From Xylocopilactobacillus apis (lineage in GTDB: Bacteria > Bacillota > Bacilli > Lactobacillales > Lactobacillaceae): a stretch of DNA of 64,000 nucleotides. Positions 36,289 to 44,563 of this stretch are shown in pieces. The stretch lies in the NCBI RefSeq assembly GCF_033095965.1, contig NZ_AP026801.1, forward strand, positions 1,074,001-1,138,000, in the 5' to 3' direction. The notes under the pieces were generated by a model. It ran no database searches, was not told the origin of the DNA, and worked only from the letters and a program-made list of their open reading frames with translations. The translations under genes and the position numbers were made by a program. Position 1 is the stretch's first letter, and every line of letters starts with the position of its first letter.

Positions 36289-37208
36289 TGTTTATTAGTC
36301 TCGATAAATTTTACTAAATCGCTTAAAGCAGTCTTTTTATCAACTAGATATCCATTTGAGCCGTCAAACACTCGGTCATATTTTGTTTTAAAGTCATAAA
36401 TTAAAGGATCTTTACGAATAATATTTTTAAAATCTTTGCCTGTTACCGCATTATAGAGTTCATGAGCAGAAATGGGCTCAACCGCCATATTAATTAAAGG
36501 AATTTTATTATCTATAATGGTTTGAGTATGCTGCCAGATCTGTTCCATGTTGTAGAAAGAAAAAATTGTCCGACTGTCAGTAAAGTTTAGCGAAGTGAAA
36601 TTTAATTTAATAAATTCTTGCCGCAACAAGTTTATTTTATTCTGATCTTTAACGATTAGCTGATAAAAGCCATTAGGCTGAAGTTGATATGAATCTTTTA
36701 TATCAACACTTTGAGAACTGAGTTCATCGTATTTTTCCTTTGAAAGCATTGAAGGAACCAAACTAATTAAATCAGAGACAAAATTTTTCTTTAACCCTGG
36801 TCCAAAAAGCGCCGGCAGCCGAATGATTGAAGAATTATCAATGTTATCTCTAACCCATTTTTCTAAATAAAGTCTGTCCTTACCGTATGGCTGAACAGTT
36901 GAGTGATCGATTGGTGTATCTTCATCAACTGCATTGGGAACTGGATAGACGTCAATTGTTGAAATTAAAACTAATTTTTTTGGATTAATCATTTCAATGT
37001 TGTGAATAGCGTCTTTAATTGAAACAAGATCTTCTTCCGGATGAGCATTTGCCAGAAATTTTTCAGCTCTAACACCTGCATAAACTAGTAAATCAGGCTT
37101 TGTTCCATACGCTTCTTTAATGTCCGTCGAGTGATAACTTCGATCGAAATGATGCTGTCTAGCAAAATTCCCGCCAACAAAACCTGTAACACCAACTAAC
37201 GATTCCAT
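36282..37208 (-). CDS. NAD-dependent epimerase/dehydratase (extended SDR)
   Basis: 308 residues. The Rossmann motif VGVTGFVGGN sits at the extreme N-terminus, with LVYAGV and LISTIDVYPVP following as in extended SDRs. The catalytic YxxxK motif reads YGKDR, with Arg at the Lys position. It is the first gene of the glycan cluster, with Shine-Dalgarno AAGGAA. Whether it is catalytically active is uncertain because of the Lys to Arg change. Confidence 0.75.
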   Translation of the reverse strand: MESLVGVTGFVGGNFARQHHFDRSYHSTDIKEAYGTKPDLLVYAGVRAEKFLANAHPEEDLVSIKDAIHNIEMINPKKLVLISTIDVYPVPNAVDEDTPIDHSTVQPYGKDRLYLEKWVRDNIDNSSIIRLPALFGPGLKKNFVSDLISLVPSMLSKEKYDELSSQSVDIKDSYQLQPNGFYQLIVKDQNKINLLRQEFIKLNFTSLNFTDSRTIFSFYNMEQIWQHTQTIIDNKIPLINMAVEPISAHELYNAVTGKDFKNIIRKDPLIYDFKTKYDRVFDGSNGYLVDKKTALSDLVKFIETNKQW

Positions 37209-37246
37209 TTAAATTCCTTACTTTCTACATATAAATATCAAGAAAA

Positions 37247-37252
37247 ATTATA
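37247..37252 (-). promoter_or_regulatory. Probable -10 box of the glycan-cluster promoter
   Basis: TATAAT on the minus strand preceded by TGT (extended -10), 38 bp before the epimerase start. No strong -35 box is seen. Confidence 0.5.
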
Positions 37253-37320
37253 ACATACGAAAAAATCTTCAATATTCAGAGATTTGTATAATTTATCTAC
37301 TTTTCTAAAAAATTTACAAT

Positions 37321-37346
37321 AAAAAAGAGCAGCACCAACTACTCTT
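37321..37346 (-). terminator. Terminator after tRNA-Ala
   Basis: An 8-bp stem (37325-37332 with 37339-37346, one wobble) followed on the minus strand by six T. Confidence 0.75.
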
Positions 37347-37354
37347 AATAAACA

Positions 37355-37427
37355 TGGAGAATATCGGGTTCGAACCGACGACCTCTTGCATGCGAAGCAA
37401 ACGCTCTCCCAACTGAGCTAATTCCCC
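37355..37427 (-). tRNA. tRNA-Ala (anticodon CGC)
   Basis: A 73-nt cloverleaf. The acceptor GGGGAAT/ATTCTCC contains the G3-U70 alanine identity pair. The D-arm is GCTC/GAGC, the anticodon stem TTTGC/GCAAG with loop TTCGCAT, so the anticodon is CGC (codon GCG). The T-loop is TTCGAAC, the discriminator A, and CCA is not encoded. A CGC alanine tRNA is unusual in so AT-rich a genome, where TGC normally serves. Confidence 0.9.
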
Positions 37428-37448
37428 AAACAAATAAAATTATACACT

Positions 37449-38588
37449 TTATTTTATTGTTTGGGTTTTAAAATTTGAGACTAATTTGGTTCGGCTTAAT
37501 TTTTCATACCACGTCCGATGTCCTGTTTTTAAAACTAATAAATAATCGATTGCAAAAAACATCAAAGGTAATAATAAAACTAAAGACAGACCGATATAAA
37601 TAAATCGATCATCAACTTTTACTTCCCAGATCATTTTCAACGCTATATTAAAAGCAAAAAAATTACCTAACGTCAATCCAAAACCAACAATATTTCTGGT
37701 CAAAAGCTGCCACAATTTCATTGATTTATTGTTAATCGTTGATCCATATCTAATTTTAACTACTTTCATTCCAAGAGTGGACCATTTAAATATCAAAGGA
37801 AAAATAAATCCGACAATCAAACATCCCAAAATCTCTTCAATCCAAAAAAGTTGCCGATTTTTGATAAATAATTGAATAATTGCAGCTATTAATTGAATCA
37901 TCAAAATATCAATTAAAAATGCAATTAAACGTCTCACGAATGAAATCTTTTCCGATTTTTCTTTTGACTTTTCGGTTATTTCATGGAGATCTGGCAGCAT
38001 CTTTTGAAAAATTGGAACTAAAGAAAAACCAATTATTCCACCTATAGTATTTAAAATTAAATCGTCTACATCAAACAAACGATAAGGTCTCGCATACAAT
38101 CCGTAAAGACCGCTTAATTGGGTTAACTCAAAGAAAAGCGAAAGGCAGAAACTGATAATGACGCAACGCTTTAAATTTGCTCGAAAATAATAATGCAAAA
38201 AGAAGCCAAAAGGAACCGTTAAAAGAATGTTAAAAAAAGGCTGAATGAAGGTTCCGTCTTTTAACCCTGCTTTCCACGCAGTAAGTCCTTTTGTAATCAA
38301 GGGATTAGTTTGAATAAACTCCTTTATTACCATGAGCGGATCCAAATTATACGTAGGATAATGATTTGCCGCTAAACGAGCAACGTACTTTTTTGAAGGA
38401 AGGGGCAAAATTATCAAAAAATAAGCGGTCAAAAGATAAAAGACAAAACTAAAAGTAACAGCAAACCGCCAAGATGAAATTGATCCGTATTTGCGATACT
38501 GCCAAATTAAAAAAGGAATTAGCAATAAAATTAATACAAAGGGAAATAATATCAAAGCAGTTCTAATTGGAATTGTATATACCATCAT
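37449..38588 (-). CDS. VanZ-RDD domain fusion membrane protein
   Basis: 379 residues: an N-terminal VanZ-like domain (about 1-205) with NILLTVPFGFFLHYYF and DVDDLILNTIGGIIGF, a charged linker, then an RDD domain (about 215-370) beginning VRRLIAFLIDILMI. VanZ proteins are linked to teicoplanin resistance; RDD proteins may be transporters. The combination is known in lactobacilli but has no defined role. It stands alone between pyrP and tRNA-Ala. Confidence 0.85.
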   Translation of the reverse strand: MMVYTIPIRTALILFPFVLILLLIPFLIWQYRKYGSISSWRFAVTFSFVFYLLTAYFLIILPLPSKKYVARLAANHYPTYNLDPLMVIKEFIQTNPLITKGLTAWKAGLKDGTFIQPFFNILLTVPFGFFLHYYFRANLKRCVIISFCLSLFFELTQLSGLYGLYARPYRLFDVDDLILNTIGGIIGFSLVPIFQKMLPDLHEITEKSKEKSEKISFVRRLIAFLIDILMIQLIAAIIQLFIKNRQLFWIEEILGCLIVGFIFPLIFKWSTLGMKVVKIRYGSTINNKSMKLWQLLTRNIVGFGLTLGNFFAFNIALKMIWEVKVDDRFIYIGLSLVLLLPLMFFAIDYLLVLKTGHRTWYEKLSRTKLVSNFKTQTIK

Positions 38589-38609
38589 AAATCCTAATCT
38601 GTTAAGTAA

Positions 38610-38641
38610 TAAAAATAAACCTTCTCCATTATAGAAGAAGG
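38610..38641 (-). terminator. Probable terminator downstream of pyrP
   Basis: Minus strand: CCTTCT, a 10-nt loop and AGAAGG (38636-38641 pairing with 38620-38625), followed by TTTATTTTT. Confidence 0.55.
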
Positions 38642-38745
38642 CCTATTTTTGTGAAATTTATTCGAAAGAACCGATATTCTTTCTATCTTATTATATTACT
38701 ATTTGCGTTAATAAAAAAAGACAATTTGGTAAAATTCTTTAAAAA

Positions 38746-40035
38746 TTATTCTTCTGAAGCTGCTTTTTTAGGCAATACTAAGTTTAAAACAATTCCCAAT
38801 AAAGTTGACAGTGCGACCCCTGTAAATACCAATCCATGTCCTAAATCTAGTTGAAAATTCCCAATTCCCGTTACTAGAACTGGAGCAGCAATCATGATAT
38901 TTCTTTTTTTACTAAAATCAATCTTGTTATCAACGATGATCTGTAATCCCGTTGAAGCAATAACTCCATAAAGCATAAAGCCCACTCCGCCAATAACCGC
39001 ACCAGGAATTGATGAAATTAGGGCACTTAATTTACCAACAAAACTAAAAACTATCGCAAATACCGCAGCGCCGCCGATTACCCAGACTGAGTAAACTCGA
39101 CTCAACTGCATTACTCCAATATTTTCTCCGTAACTGGTAACTGAAGGTCCACCAATCAAACTGGCAGCAATCGAAGCTGTACCATCACCGGTTAAAGTTT
39201 TGGATAGTCCTGGATCTTTAAAGAAGTTGCGATCGGTAATTTTATTAAGAACCATTAAATGTCCTAAATGCTCAGAAATGGTTACAAACGCTAGTGGCGC
39301 CATACTGATAATTCCGCTGACATATAATCTCCGACTTTCAAAAATACTGTTGAATTTCGGCAGGGCAAACCAACTCGCTTTTGCTACTGGTGTTAAATCT
39401 ACTAAGCCGAAAAGAATTGCAAAAATATAACCAGTAATAATTCCCAATAAAACGGGAATCATGCCTAAAAATCCTTTGAGAAACATGTTGTAGCCAATTG
39501 TAAAAAGCAGGGTTAATAATGCAACGATAAATATTCTAATGTCATATTTACCTGTTTCCACTCCTCCTACTCGTGTGGCGTTAAGAGCTGCCGATCCAGC
39601 TAAACTCAGACCAATGACTACTGCAACTGGACCAACAACTTCCGGTGGGAAAATTTTGTCAATCCAATTTGTTCCAACCTTAGCAACTATTAAGGCAACA
39701 ACGATATAGACTAAGCCCACACTGAAAATTCCTTGAGCAACAGCAGGATAACCAAATGATTTCATTAAACTGGCCATTGGAATTACAAAAGCAAAGCTCG
39801 ATCCCATGTAAGCTGGGATTTTCCCACGTGTAATTAAAATATGGAGTAAAGTCCCTACTCCCGAAGAAATTAAAGCAACACTCGGGCTAAGTCCGACTAA
39901 CAAAGGAACCAAAACCGTTGAGCCAAACATACTAAACATATGCTGCAGTGAAAGTCCAAACCACGTTCCAAGCGGCGGACGCTCATTTACATCATATATT
40001 GCATTATTAGATTTAATTATTTTTTCGTTTGCCAT
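38746..40035 (-). CDS. pyrP: Uracil permease (NCS2 family)
   Basis: 429 residues with about 14 helices. UraA-type substrate residues are present: the Glu in TISEHLGH and the Glu in GGPSVTSYGENIGVM. It imports uracil with protons. I chose the ATG at 40033-40035 because AGGAG lies 6 nt upstream; a TTG at 40062 and an ATG at 40038 are possible but badly spaced. The transcript starts about 180 nt upstream and passes a leader ORF and a terminator, so expression is likely controlled by attenuation. Confidence 0.92.
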   Translation of the reverse strand: MANEKIIKSNNAIYDVNERPPLGTWFGLSLQHMFSMFGSTVLVPLLVGLSPSVALISSGVGTLLHILITRGKIPAYMGSSFAFVIPMASLMKSFGYPAVAQGIFSVGLVYIVVALIVAKVGTNWIDKIFPPEVVGPVAVVIGLSLAGSAALNATRVGGVETGKYDIRIFIVALLTLLFTIGYNMFLKGFLGMIPVLLGIITGYIFAILFGLVDLTPVAKASWFALPKFNSIFESRRLYVSGIISMAPLAFVTISEHLGHLMVLNKITDRNFFKDPGLSKTLTGDGTASIAASLIGGPSVTSYGENIGVMQLSRVYSVWVIGGAAVFAIVFSFVGKLSALISSIPGAVIGGVGFMLYGVIASTGLQIIVDNKIDFSKKRNIMIAAPVLVTGIGNFQLDLGHGLVFTGVALSTLLGIVLNLVLPKKAASEE

Positions 40036-40060
40036 CATTCTCTCCTTTTCATTTTTGGGC

Positions 40061-40086
40061 AAAAAAAAACTCCTCTTGCGAGAAGT
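40061..40086 (-). terminator. Intrinsic terminator in the pyrP leader (attenuator)
   Basis: Minus strand: ACTTCTC, tetraloop GCAA and GAGGAGT (7 pairs, one G-U), then nine T. It lies between the leader ORF stop (40091) and the pyrP Shine-Dalgarno, upstream of the gene it would attenuate. Confidence 0.85.
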
Positions 40087-40090
40087 AAAA

Positions 40091-40189
40091 CTAAAATTTT
40101 AAAAATGAAACAACTAATCCTTCAATAGAAACACTAATACCTTCAGCTCGTGAAAATATTTTTGTTTTTATCTCAATTCGATTAATCAT
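40091..40189 (-). CDS. Putative 32-codon leader peptide of pyrP
   Basis: Starts at the ATG at 40187-40189 with GAGG 8 nt upstream (an in-frame ATG lies 6 nt earlier) and ends at TAG 40091-40093, only 4 nt before the terminator stem. It encodes MINRIEIKTKIFSRAEG and further residues, with an imperfect 17-nt direct repeat (40128-40144 and 40107-40123). The last codons and the stretch before the hairpin are U-rich. Coding status is inferred from position and Shine-Dalgarno only. Confidence 0.5.
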   Translation of the reverse strand: MINRIEIKTKIFSRAEGISVSIEGLVVSFLKF

Positions 40190-40222
40190 TACCATTTCCT
40201 CAAATTTTTTATATTGAAAAAC

Positions 40223-40251
40223 ATATTACTCACTTTTTAGATTGATTGCAA
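40223..40251 (-). promoter_or_regulatory. Promoter of the pyrP leader
   Basis: Minus strand TTGCAA (40246-40251), 17-bp spacer, TAATAT (40223-40228). It overlaps the 3' end of the GIY-YIG gene. Confidence 0.8.
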
Positions 40252-40496
40252 TGGTTTTTTAAATAATTTTCTTTTTTTTGTCGATTAAAGCGCTTAAACT
40301 TTAATTCAAATGAAAGAGCTTCTCCTTTTGAAGGAAAAGTTTCTTGATAAATTAGCTTCACTGGTCGGTGAGCTCTTGTATACTTTGCGCCTTTGCCGCT
40401 ATTATGAGCTTTGATTCGATTTTCAACGTTATTAGTTGTTCCTGCATAAAATGCTCCATTACTACAAAGAACAACATAGAAATAATATTCATCCAT
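40230..40496 (-). CDS. GIY-YIG domain protein (UPF0213/YhbQ family)
   Basis: 88 residues, a single small nuclease-like domain: YYFYVVLCSNGAFYAGTTNN supplies the GIY-YIG core (YVV..YAG), and KGAKYTRAHRPVKLIYQE is typical of this subfamily. A basic tail follows. Biochemical role unsettled; DNA nuclease activity is reported for some relatives. It overlaps the methyltransferase gene by 8 bp. Confidence 0.9.
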   Translation of the reverse strand: MDEYYFYVVLCSNGAFYAGTTNNVENRIKAHNSGKGAKYTRAHRPVKLIYQETFPSKGEALSFELKFKRFNRQKKENYLKNHCNQSKK

Positions 40497-41226
40497 GAAT
40501 AATTTGGCTCATCTCATTTGTATAGACATCTTCTTTTTCAAAAATATAAAGGGGCGGTTCAACTTTAATTCCTTCACTGCTCTTACCTTTGATTGCTTCA
40601 ATAAATACCATTTTCGAGTTTGCATCCTTAAAAGAATGAATAAATTTCAATCGATTAATTCCCAAATTATATTGATCAAATACTGCTAAAATATCAGTTA
40701 ATCTTTCGGGACGATGAATGAAAAAAGCCCGTCCCCCACTTTTAAGTAACTGCATGCTCACGTGGACAATCTCATCTAAATTAGTTTTAATTTCATGACG
40801 AGCGATTGCTAACGTTTGGTTGGGATTTTGCTGAGAAGAAGGAGTAACCTTAAAATAAGGCGGATTACAGCAAATTACATCAACTGAATCATGTTTCAAG
40901 TATTTTAAAGAATCCTTTAAATCAATATTTAAAATATTAATTTGATCTTCGGCTTGATTTAAAATTGCAGTTCGCTGAGCCATTTCAGCTAATTGTTCTT
41001 GAATTTCAATCTCATAAATTTTAGCTTTAGTTTTCCGAGTAAGAAAGGTTGCCACTGCCCCATTTCCCGCACATAAATCAACAACTACTTTTGCCCGACT
41101 GGAAATCCTAGTATAATAAGCCAAGATCACTGCATCAAGTGAAAAAGAAAATACTTCCTCACTCTGGATAATTGGCATTTTTTGATCGAAAATATAATCA
41201 ATCCGTTCATTTTCTTTTAAATCCAT
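40489..41226 (-). CDS. TrmN6-like N6-adenine tRNA methyltransferase
   Basis: 245 residues: a Rossmann SAM methyltransferase with VVVDLCAGNGAVATFL and the N6-adenine motif CCNPPYFK. Likely modifies A37 of a tRNA, as in TrmN6/YfiC. It forms a two-gene unit with the GIY-YIG gene, an arrangement also seen in Bacillus (yabB-yazA). It is divergent from plsC with only about 36 bp between starts. Confidence 0.88.
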   Translation of the reverse strand: MDLKENERIDYIFDQKMPIIQSEEVFSFSLDAVILAYYTRISSRAKVVVDLCAGNGAVATFLTRKTKAKIYEIEIQEQLAEMAQRTAILNQAEDQINILNIDLKDSLKYLKHDSVDVICCNPPYFKVTPSSQQNPNQTLAIARHEIKTNLDEIVHVSMQLLKSGGRAFFIHRPERLTDILAVFDQYNLGINRLKFIHSFKDANSKMVFIEAIKGKSSEGIKVEPPLYIFEKEDVYTNEMSQIIHG

Positions 41227-41262
41227 TTATCTATCTTAAATCAATCAGTATTGGAGATTCAA

Positions 41263-41916
41263 ATGTTTTATACTTTTATGCGCTATTTAGTCGGTTTCAT
41301 TGTTTGGGTTTTAAATGGAAAAATCGAAGTCCAAAATAAAGAAGTTCTTAAAGATAAAACTTACATTTTTGTTGGACCACACAGAACTTGGTGGGATCCA
41401 ATCATGACTGCTCTCGCGGCGTGGCCGCTTAAATTTTCGTTTATGGCAAAGAAAGAACTTTTTAACAATTTTGTCATTAGATTTATTTTAGTACATATGA
41501 ATGCTTTTCCAGTTGACCGCAAAAATCCCAAACCATCTTCAATCAAGGTGCCAGTCAATTATCTGAAATCTGGTAAATTATCACTTCTAATGTATCCGTC
41601 AGGAACTCGGCACTCTGAAGCTATGAAAGGCGGAGTTGCTTTAATTGATAAGTTAACTCACTCTGAGATTATTCCTGTAGTTTATCAGGGACCAGTCAAA
41701 TTTAGCGGCCTTCTTAAACGTCAAAAAATAACGATTCGATTTGGCGAACCATTAGACGTTGACTATTCAATTAAAGACTTCAAAGCATTCAGTGCTGATA
41801 TTGATTCAAAAATGCAAAAAAGTTTTACTGAAATTGACCAGAAAATCGATCCAAATTTTAAATACGTGCCTAATCATCAAAAGCTTGAAAAAGAAAAGAA
41901 AAAAGGACAGCTATAA
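41263..41916 (+). CDS. plsC: 1-acyl-sn-glycerol-3-phosphate acyltransferase
   Basis: 217 residues from the ATG at 41263, which has GGAG 8 nt upstream; the in-frame TTG at 41251 overlaps that Shine-Dalgarno. Acyltransferase block I is HRTWWD (HX4D). Block III reads YPSGTRHS, with Ser for the usual Glu. It has an N-terminal membrane-binding helix and a Lys-rich tail. It makes phosphatidic acid from lysophosphatidic acid. Confidence 0.9.
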   Translation: MFYTFMRYLVGFIVWVLNGKIEVQNKEVLKDKTYIFVGPHRTWWDPIMTALAAWPLKFSFMAKKELFNNFVIRFILVHMNAFPVDRKNPKPSSIKVPVNYLKSGKLSLLMYPSGTRHSEAMKGGVALIDKLTHSEIIPVVYQGPVKFSGLLKRQKITIRFGEPLDVDYSIKDFKAFSADIDSKMQKSFTEIDQKIDPNFKYVPNHQKLEKEKKKGQL

Positions 41917-41942
41917 AAAATACCGACTTTATTGGTCGGTAT
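41914..41942 (-). terminator. Terminator of the phoH-to-DUF59 gene run
   Basis: An 8-bp stem (41920-41927 with 41935-41942) and 7-nt loop, with TTTTTT following on the minus strand. On the plus strand it may also help end plsC, but has no T-run there. Confidence 0.75.
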
Positions 41943-41992
41943 GATTTAATCAGCGTTATTTTATTTTTAAGGGACAGTTATGTCACAGCCTC
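41943..41992. repeat. Dispersed repeat, copy 2
   Basis: Matches 5982-6031 at about 43 of 50 positions in the same orientation. It ends exactly at the stop codon of the DUF59 gene. Both copies abut the 3' end of a minus-strand gene next to a terminator. Confidence 0.6.
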
Positions 41993-42331
41993 TCAAGCAA
42001 TTCCTAACGCAATTTTAGCGTAACGAGACATTCGGTCCATTGACCACGGTGGATCAAATGTTAATTCGATCGTAACGTCTTTAACCTCAGGAACATTTTC
42101 TAATTCCATTTTTATCATTTCCTGCAGTTCAACTGTTAAAGGACAGCCAACCGTGGTTAATGTCATTAAAACATTACATGTCCCTTGATCATCAAGATCG
42201 ATGCGGTAAACTAGACCCAAATTAATGATATCCATTCCTAATTCTGGATCGATAACATTTTCTAAAGCTGTTAAAATTTCCTTTTTGACCTTTGTGTCAT
42301 GATCTTCTTCAGACATTGGATTTTCACTCAT
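41993..42331 (-). CDS. MIP18/DUF59 iron-sulfur assembly-type protein (SufT/PaaD-like)
   Basis: 112 residues. The family signature is VIDPELGMDIINLGLVYRI, and the conserved Cys lies in TLTTVGCPLTVEL. Such proteins help mature Fe-S proteins. No suf operon is in the window. It is preceded by the tautomerase gene (2 bp). Confidence 0.9.
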   Translation of the reverse strand: MSENPMSEEDHDTKVKKEILTALENVIDPELGMDIINLGLVYRIDLDDQGTCNVLMTLTTVGCPLTVELQEMIKMELENVPEVKDVTIELTFDPPWSMDRMSRYAKIALGIA

Positions 42332-42333
42332 TC

Positions 42334-42522
42334 TTAATCTTCGTCACTTCTTAATTTTCCTGCATCAGCCATTCTACTAGCGGGAAATTCATTTAATACA
42401 ATATGCACATGTTCAGCAGGTGCATTAAGATCTTTACCAATCACGTCAGTAATATCTTTTACTAATTTACGTAATTGATCATCGGTTCTTCCTTCGATTA
42501 AATCAATATGAACTAAAGGCAT
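42334..42522 (-). CDS. 4-oxalocrotonate tautomerase family protein
   Basis: 62 residues. The mature N-terminus would be Pro2 (MPLVHIDLIEG), the catalytic base of the family, and the Arg positions and the P(A)EHVHIVLNEF stretch are typical. The physiological substrate in lactobacilli is unknown. Shine-Dalgarno AGGAGG precedes it; pepT lies 14 bp upstream in the same run. Confidence 0.88.
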   Translation of the reverse strand: MPLVHIDLIEGRTDDQLRKLVKDITDVIGKDLNAPAEHVHIVLNEFPASRMADAGKLRSDED

Positions 42523-42536
42523 TTCAAATCCTCCTT

Positions 42537-43775
42537 TTAAATTTCTTTCTCTGTAGTTAACTTAATAATCTGGAGCAGCACATCTGCAGCTTTTTCCATT
42601 ACTTCAAGTGATACAAACTCGTAACGACCATGCATATTTTCTCCGCCAGCAAACAAATTAGGAGTAGGAAGTCCCATAAATGAGATCTTAGAACCGTCAG
42701 TACCACCGCGCACAGGTGCAATATTGGGCTTAATACCTAAATCTTCCATGGCCTTTTTAGCAAGCTCGACAACGTCCATATGGTCTTTCATCACTTCTGC
42801 CATATTATAATACTGATCGTGCATTTCTGCTTGCACTCGTTTTTCGCCATACTGCTTATTAAGGCGCTCAACGATTTTATTAACTAATTCTTTGCGTTCT
42901 TCTAAACCGTCTCGTTCAAAATCACGAATAATGTATGACATGCGAGCTTGATCAACAGATCCATCTAGGGATAATAAATGGAAAAATCCTTCTCGATCTT
43001 TGGTATTTTCTGGAAATTCATCTTGGGGTAATGAATTATGAAAATCAATCGCAACTTGCAACGCATTAATCATTTTACCGTAAGCTACGCTAGGGTGAAT
43101 ATTATATCCCTGAACTTTAATTTCAAGACTTGCTGCGTTAAAGGTTTCCCATTCTAATTCTCCAAGTGGCCCTCCATCAACGGTATAAGCAAAATCTGCT
43201 CCAAAATCTTTCACATCAAATTTATCTGCCCCAACCCCAATTTCTTCGTCAGGACCAAAGGCAACTCTTATCTTACCATGCTTAAATTCTGAATGATTAA
43301 TTAAATATTCCATCACGGAAACAATTTCGGCAACCCCAGATTTATCATCTGATCCTAGTAATGTCGTTCCATCAGTAGTGATTAACGTATTCCCCTCATA
43401 TTTGCTTAAATTTGGTGAATTTTTTAAATCCAACTTAAATCCACTTTGTCCAAGAGGAATATCGCTTTTACCGTCATAATTTTCGATAATTTGCGGATTG
43501 ATATTTTCAGAATTAAAATCTGCAGTATCAACATGAGATATAAAACCGACAACTGGTACTTTTTGATCGATATTACTTGGAAGAGTTGCAGTAACGTAAG
43601 CATTCTGTTTGTTGTATTTGACATCTTCTAAGCCAATTGATTTTAATTCATCTGCTAAATCGTGTAAGAAATGAACTTGGGACTTAGTTGTTGGAGTTGT
43701 ATTGCTCTTTTCATCTGAGCGAGTATTAACTTTAACATATTTTATAAAACGATCTTTTAAATTTGTATATTTCAT
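42537..43775 (-). CDS. pepT: Peptidase T (tripeptide aminopeptidase)
   Basis: 412-residue M20 metallopeptidase. Zinc site motifs: [41 protein letters not shown] and the C-terminal NMHGRYEFV. It cleaves the N-terminal residue of tripeptides in the cytosol, useful in a peptide-dependent lactic acid bacterium. It overlaps the Nif3 gene by 4 bp. Confidence 0.96.
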   Translation of the reverse strand: MKYTNLKDRFIKYVKVNTRSDEKSNTTPTTKSQVHFLHDLADELKSIGLEDVKYNKQNAYVTATLPSNIDQKVPVVGFISHVDTADFNSENINPQIIENYDGKSDIPLGQSGFKLDLKNSPNLSKYEGNTLITTDGTTLLGSDDKSGVAEIVSVMEYLINHSEFKHGKIRVAFGPDEEIGVGADKFDVKDFGADFAYTVDGGPLGELEWETFNAASLEIKVQGYNIHPSVAYGKMINALQVAIDFHNSLPQDEFPENTKDREGFFHLLSLDGSVDQARMSYIIRDFERDGLEERKELVNKIVERLNKQYGEKRVQAEMHDQYYNMAEVMKDHMDVVELAKKAMEDLGIKPNIAPVRGGTDGSKISFMGLPTPNLFAGGENMHGRYEFVSLEVMEKAADVLLQIIKLTTEKEI

Positions 43776-44563
43776 TTGTCCTCCAGGTATAAAATTTCCA
43801 TTTTGTCTAAATCATTAGCTTCAACTGTCAAATTTAAATTTTTATTTATCATTATTGCCATTCTCTCGGCAAAAATCTTTTCAGCGACATGACCCACATC
43901 TAAAACCGCATAACCCGCAATTTGAGCATCTAAAAAGTCATGATATTTAACATCTCCAGTAATAAACAGATCAACGCCGCTGTTAAATGCAGGAGTGATA
44001 AATTCTGCTCCCGCACCGCCAACAATTCCTACTTTTCTTACTGGCTTATAGTTAGATAAAAGTCTAATCATTTTAATTTTTAATCTAGATTTAAACTTCT
44101 CTACAATTTCATCAACTGTTAACTGAGTGTCTCCCATGCGGCCAATGGATTTAACACCTTGTTTTGTTTTCACGGGACAGATCCCTTCGACGTTAGTTAA
44201 ACCCAGCATTTCTGCTAACCCGTCATTCATCCCGTTTGTTCCAACATCAAAATTAGTATGCATGCTGTAGACATTCAAATTATTTTTGATGATTTTTTGG
44301 TACATTTCATTACGCGGAATGGTTAAATTCATCGATTGAATCGAATGAAAAAGCAGCGGGTGGTGACTTACAATCGTATCAAAACCATTTTTAACTGCAT
44401 GATCAACAACCGAAGGAGTTACATCAAGCGTTGTAAAAACTTTTTTGACCACCCGTGTCGGATCTCCAATCTGCAGACCTACATGATCCCATGTCATCGC
44501 GTCATTTAAGGGATATTTTTCCTCTAAAAAATCCATTAAATTTGATAATCTAATTTCACTCAT
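43772..44563 (-). CDS. Nif3-like dinuclear metal-centre protein (DUF34)
   Basis: 263 residues with metal-ligand motifs [31 protein letters not shown] and the C-terminal [14 protein letters not shown]. It is the short form without the inserted PII-like domain. It may act as a GTP cyclohydrolase-like or metal-handling protein; function is unsettled. Overlaps trmK and pepT by 4 bp each, an order common in Firmicutes. Confidence 0.92.
   Translation of the reverse strand: MSEIRLSNLMDFLEEKYPLNDAMTWDHVGLQIGDPTRVVKKVFTTLDVTPSVVDHAVKNGFDTIVSHHPLLFHSIQSMNLTIPRNEMYQKIIKNNLNVYSMHTNFDVGTNGMNDGLAEMLGLTNVEGICPVKTKQGVKSIGRMGDTQLTVDEIVEKFKSRLKIKMIRLLSNYKPVRKVGIVGGAGAEFITPAFNSGVDLFITGDVKYHDFLDAQIAGYAVLDVGHVAEKIFAERMAIMINKNLNLTVEANDLDKMEILYLEDK

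Noticed and set aside
40061-40251. PyrR-binding RNA element in the pyrP leader
   Set aside because: I looked for the conserved UCCnGnGAGG-like loop and did not see it.
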